17,103 nucleotides of DNA. Source: an uncultured Oscillospiraceae bacterium. GTDB lineage: Bacteria; Bacillota; Clostridia; Oscillospirales; Ruminococcaceae. The position numbers and the translations under genes are program-made. Location of the stretch: NCBI GenBank assembly GCA_900552945.1, contig USBI01000038.1, positions 1-17,103 of the forward strand, in the 5' to 3' direction. Shown here piece by piece: positions 13,819 through 17,103 of the stretch. A model generated the notes under the pieces. That model was not told where the DNA came from and did no database searches. It saw only the letters and a list, made by a program, of their open reading frames with translations. The stretch's first letter is position 1; each line of letters starts with the position of its first letter.

Positions 13819-16680
13819 TTGTTTATTAACATATTGCGGAAAATGCTCCGAAACCGGTGGATGACCATCTGCCTGATGTTGGGTTGCTTGCTTGCGGTAA
13901 CAACAATCAGTTGTATCCCCGTTTATTCGAACAGCATTTTTCAGCGCATGCTGATGAAAGATCTGGAAAATTACCAGGTAGAAGAAAATAAATACCCCGG
14001 CGATTATCTCGTTAGCGGCAATTTCTCAAAAGAAGCGTCTGCACAAGAGATTCTTGCGACCTATAACGAGCTGTCTCAGCGTGCTGAATCGGGAGAGTTC
14101 GCCTCAGTGCTTTCGCTTCCTGTTCTGGAAGAATCAGTGCGTTTGATTGCAGGCACAATGGATATGCTTCCGGATTTGTACGCAAATATCCCTTCGGAAA
14201 AGCGGTCGATACGGTTTGCCGCAATGGAAGGAATCGGGGATCATGTTACGCTTGTTTCCGGAGAACTGCCTTCCTCTGAACGAAAAGATGGCTTGATTGA
14301 AGTAATGGTTGCCGAAAATGCGGTCGGATCGCTCAGCCTTTCCACCGGCAGCACAGCAGTTGTCACTGCGTCGGATGGAACTACATATCAGGTTGTTGTA
14401 ACCGGCGTCTTTCGCTATACAGACAGTTCCGACCTTTATTGGCCGCAGGCGCAAACGTCGTTTGAAGAACGCCTTGTTATGGACAGTTCACTTTTTGAGA
14501 CGATTTTTCTTGAAGAAGAGGGAGCGGAACATCTTTACAGTGCCACGTGGCACTATGCGTTCGATTATACCAAAATGAAGGTGCAGAACGCTTCTGCATA
14601 TTCTGCTGCGATAAATGCTCAGAAAGAAAGTCTTCCAGAGGGATTTTCGGTCACGACTGAGATCGGTGAACTGCTGGGAAGTTATTCCGGCAGGATGAGC
14701 TCCCTGTCTTTCACATTGTGGATTTTGCAGGTGCCGGTCATTTTGATGCTTCTTCTTTACGTTTTCATGGTTTCCAAACTGATTGTGGACTATGACGCGA
14801 ATGATATTTCCGTGCAGAAAAGCCGCGGAGCCAGTAATTTTCAGATTTTTACGAATTATTTGTTGGAAGGCGGTGTTCTGGGGGCTATTGCTCTGCTGAT
14901 CGGGCCATTGCTTGGTTGGCTGGTATGTGGAATGCTGGGTCTTTCCGACGGATTTTTGGAATTTGTATCCCGAAAAGGTTTGCAGGTGGAAATGGTGCCG
15001 GACGCATACCTTTATGCGTTGTTGGCAATCGTTGTATTCCTCATTACCATGCTTGTACCAGTCATGTTGACGGCAAGGAGCGGGATTGTTCGGCACAAAC
15101 GTTCAAAAAGCCGCAGTTCCGATAAACCGGTTTGGAAAAAGTTTTATCTTGACGTTGTTCTGCTGGGCGTTTCTGTTTATGGTTATTTTTCCTATCGGAA
15201 TAATCTGAAAATGCTTGATGCAGCCGGATTGTCCGGTTCGGAAGCCTATATGGACCCTGCGCTGTTTCTGCTTAGCGCACTTGCGATCCTTTCAGCGGCA
15301 CTTCTGTTTTTGCGGTTGTATCCGTTACTAATTCGATTGGTGTTCCGTTTGGGCAGAAAGCATTGGAAACCAGGCACTTATGCCTCACTGCTGAACGTTT
15401 CGCGCACCAGGTCCAGCCATTTCTTGATGGTGTTTCTTATCATGACCGTTTCTCTTGGAATTTTTGACGCCGTTTCCGCCCGTACGATCAACACATTTAC
15501 CGAAGATCACATTTATTACTCCAACGGTGCTGACATTGTGTTGAGCAGCAACTGGACCTATGAAAGCGTTAAGGTTATGTATGATGACGAAGGAAATATG
15601 GTTCCGTATGATGAAGGTTCAGCTGATTATGACGCTACAAAGGTTTCGGAGATTTACTATTATAATGAACCGGACTTTGTTCCGTATACCCAGCTGGATA
15701 CAATTGATGTAGCAACCAAGGTGTTTCGTGACAAAAAAACTTCAGTTACCTGTGATGGCGGAAGCGCAGATAGTGTTACACTCATGGGGGTTATCCCGCA
15801 TGAATTTGGGCAGGTGGCGTGGAGCCGCAGTGATCTGCTGCCCGCTCACATCAATGAGTACCTGAATATCATGACCGATAATCCTACCGCTGTTTTCGTT
15901 TCCCGTGCGCTTGCAGAGCAAACCGGCATCAATCCGGGGGATAAGATCGAATTCGCGTGGTCCGGTCAAAGCAAAGCTTTGGAAGCGGTCGTGTGTGGAA
16001 TTATCGACTATTGGCCGACTATCAACCCGAATGCGCAGGAATCGGGTGAAAATGATCTGAAATTTATGGTTGCCAATTTGAAGTACATCCATGCGGAGGG
16101 GGCAGTACGGCCTTATGAGATTTGGATGAGCCGTGCGGATGGGGCAACCAGTGAGATGATTTACGCGGAGTTTGAGGAAAAAGGCATCAAGTTTGATACT
16201 ATTGTCAATACGGAGCAGGATTTGGTCGCTGCGAAAAATGACCCAATGCTGCAGGGAATCAACGGAACCTTAACTCTGGGCTTTGTCATTATTATGGCTA
16301 TTACCTTAATTGGCTTTTTAATCTACTGGATCTTTAACATTCGCGGAAGAACTCTTCAGTTTGGTATTCTGCGTGCCATGGGCCTTTCCAAACGGCAGCT
16401 CATCGGCATGATCCTGTGGGAACAGCTGCTGATTTCCGGTGTGGCCATTCTGGCTGGAATCTTAATTGGCAGCCTTGCCGCGAACCTGTTTGTACCGCTT
16501 TTGCAGATGATTTATACTCCTGCCGAGCAGGTACCTCCGTTTAAAGTGGTTGCGTATTTTAGCGATTATCTGCGGCTGTTTGTTGTTTTGTTGATCATGC
16601 TGGTTGCAGGTTCTGCTGTTCTGGCCCGCATCATTTCGCGGATCAAGATGGATCAGGCGCTGAAGTTGGGGGAGGACTAA
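13819..16680 (+). CDS. Large FtsX-family ABC transporter permease (MacB/LolC-like)
   Basis: This 953-aa protein has a TTG start supported by a near-perfect AAAAGGAGG seven bases upstream. About 10 membrane segments can be placed: one at 14-34, then a cluster at about 295-319, 351-375, 396-417, 441-458, 480-505 and 533-553, and finally 817-840, 862-893 and 918-940. Two large outside domains lie between them (about 35-290 and 555-815). Each membrane block after an outside domain carries an FtsX signature: SVQKSRGASNFQIF near 330, and LQFGILRAMGLSKRQLIGM near 850. The protein is thus a duplicated FtsX permease, longer than the 4-TM MacB type. It is expected to work with the upstream adaptor and downstream ATPase in export or envelope remodelling. 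The substrate is unknown. Confidence 0.92.
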   Translation: MFINILRKMLRNRWMTICLMLGCLLAVTTISCIPVYSNSIFQRMLMKDLENYQVEENKYPGDYLVSGNFSKEASAQEILATYNELSQRAESGEFASVLSLPVLEESVRLIAGTMDMLPDLYANIPSEKRSIRFAAMEGIGDHVTLVSGELPSSERKDGLIEVMVAENAVGSLSLSTGSTAVVTASDGTTYQVVVTGVFRYTDSSDLYWPQAQTSFEERLVMDSSLFETIFLEEEGAEHLYSATWHYAFDYTKMKVQNASAYSAAINAQKESLPEGFSVTTEIGELLGSYSGRMSSLSFTLWILQVPVILMLLLYVFMVSKLIVDYDANDISVQKSRGASNFQIFTNYLLEGGVLGAIALLIGPLLGWLVCGMLGLSDGFLEFVSRKGLQVEMVPDAYLYALLAIVVFLITMLVPVMLTARSGIVRHKRSKSRSSDKPVWKKFYLDVVLLGVSVYGYFSYRNNLKMLDAAGLSGSEAYMDPALFLLSALAILSAALLFLRLYPLLIRLVFRLGRKHWKPGTYASLLNVSRTRSSHFLMVFLIMTVSLGIFDAVSARTINTFTEDHIYYSNGADIVLSSNWTYESVKVMYDDEGNMVPYDEGSADYDATKVSEIYYYNEPDFVPYTQLDTIDVATKVFRDKKTSVTCDGGSADSVTLMGVIPHEFGQVAWSRSDLLPAHINEYLNIMTDNPTAVFVSRALAEQTGINPGDKIEFAWSGQSKALEAVVCGIIDYWPTINPNAQESGENDLKFMVANLKYIHAEGAVRPYEIWMSRADGATSEMIYAEFEEKGIKFDTIVNTEQDLVAAKNDPMLQGINGTLTLGFVIIMAITLIGFLIYWIFNIRGRTLQFGILRAMGLSKRQLIGMILWEQLLISGVAILAGILIGSLAANLFVPLLQMIYTPAEQVPPFKVVAYFSDYLRLFVVLLIMLVAGSAVLARIISRIKMDQALKLGED

Positions 16681-16682
16681 AC

Positions 16683-17062
16683 ATGCAGGAAATGCTGAAA
16701 ACAGTTGATCTTTGCCGTGAATTCCGTTCCGGTCACACGGTTGTGCATGCGCTGCAAAATGTATCGGTGAAAATTCCAGCCGGAAAACTCACCATTCTGC
16801 GCGGGCGTTCCGGTTCTGGAAAAACAACCCTTTTGAATTCTCTTGGAGCGCTGGACCTGCCTACTTCCGGGGAGATTTGGTTTGACGGAAAAGATTTGGC
16901 CAAACTTTCGGAACATGAGCGGGATGAATACCGCAGACTCAATACCGGGTTCGTTTTTCAGTCGGTTGCGCTTATGGCAACCATGTCGGCTTATGAAAAT
17001 GTGGAATTCGGCATGCGGATCGCGGGGGTTCCGGCGGCCCAGCGAAAAGAACGGGCATTGGA
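16683..17062 (+). CDS. ABC transporter ATP-binding protein, 5' part (cut by contig end)
   Basis: The N-terminal 126 or so residues of a LolD/MacB-type ATPase are present. Walker A is GRSGSGKT (41-48) and the Q-loop Gln93 lies in VFQSVALM; the signature, Walker B and switch His are missing because the contig stops. The start codon is three bases after the permease stop, and its ribosome binding site (GGGGGAGG) lies within the end of the permease gene. It would drive the FtsX permease upstream. Genomic sequence ends at about 17062. The frame continues into adapter, giving a false tail (LLYTSPSPRDRS) that must not be read as protein. Confidence 0.93.
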
Positions 17063-17103
17063 CTGTCTCTTATACACATCTCCGAGCCCACGAGACCGGA
17101 GCC
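17063..17103 (-). other. Untrimmed Nextera (Tn5) adapter, reverse orientation
   Basis: The sequence starts with CTGTCTCTTATACACATCT, the reverse complement of the Tn5 mosaic end, runs through the read-2 adapter to 17096, and ends with seven bases that match the reverse complement of the putative index at the window start. It is library sequence, not genome. Confidence 0.97.

Noticed and set aside
14488..15096. 202-aa minus-strand frame opposite the FtsX permease
   Set aside because: It is rich in His and Gln with no family features, which is typical of the antisense of a membrane-protein gene.
1..17103. Terminal inverted repeats of a transposon or linear element
   Set aside because: The repeats are commercial Nextera adapter with Tn5 mosaic ends and an index, and no transposase gene is present.
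1..17103. CRISPR array, tRNA, rRNA, prophage or defence island
   Set aside because: I saw no spaced direct repeats, no tRNA-like cloverleaf, and no phage or nuclease genes on either strand.

Overview
The window is a 17.1 kb chromosomal fragment from an endospore-forming, Gram-positive anaerobe-type Bacillota, most likely class Clostridia. The evidence is a spoIVA gene next to a SipL-like gene, a T-box leader, strong AGGAGG-type ribosome binding sites, several lipoproteins with Firmicute-style lipoboxes, TTG/GTG starts and U-tracted terminators. Coding GC is moderate. Oscillospirales would fit, but that is a guess. Both physical ends (1-46 and 17063-17103) are untrimmed Nextera/Tn5 sequencing adapter, so the window is a whole assembled contig. 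Its first and last genes are cut by the end of the assembly, not by biology.

Layout. 47-336: 3' end of a small beta-rich protein with a terminator. 458-667: a small unknown protein. 801-2185 (minus): a D-2-hydroxyacid dehydrogenase followed by a small lipoprotein. 2347-3315: a secreted lipoprotein with a transglutaminase-like fold whose catalytic Cys position is Ser; its promoter carries a palindrome around the -35 box. 3433-6642 (minus): a complete tryptophan-uptake ABC operon (trpX-trpY-trpZ type) preceded by a consensus promoter and a T-box leader whose specifier reads UGG (Trp). 6797-9969: a probable sigma-E promoter, a SipL-like DUF3794/LysM protein, SpoIVA, and a bidirectional terminator; this is the spore-coat basement-layer module. 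10028-12292 (minus): a two-gene surface-glycan unit, GT8 glycosyltransferase then Wzx-like flippase. 12293-12778: an AT-rich intergenic region with divergent promoters. 12779-17062: an adaptor lipoprotein, a large 10-TM FtsX-type permease and the N-terminal half of its ATPase (MacAB-like exporter).

How the genes work together. The T-box reads uncharged tRNA-Trp and turns on the Trp importer. SipL and SpoIVA are known physical partners in coat assembly in C. difficile and are encoded side by side here. The MFP/FtsX/ATPase trio should form one envelope export machine. I found no mobile element, phage gene, CRISPR array, defence system, rRNA or tRNA. The most useful observations are the adapter ends, the Trp T-box, the SipL-SpoIVA pairing with a sigma-E-like promoter, and the Cys-to-Ser transglutaminase-like lipoprotein. 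None of these amounts to a clearly new system.
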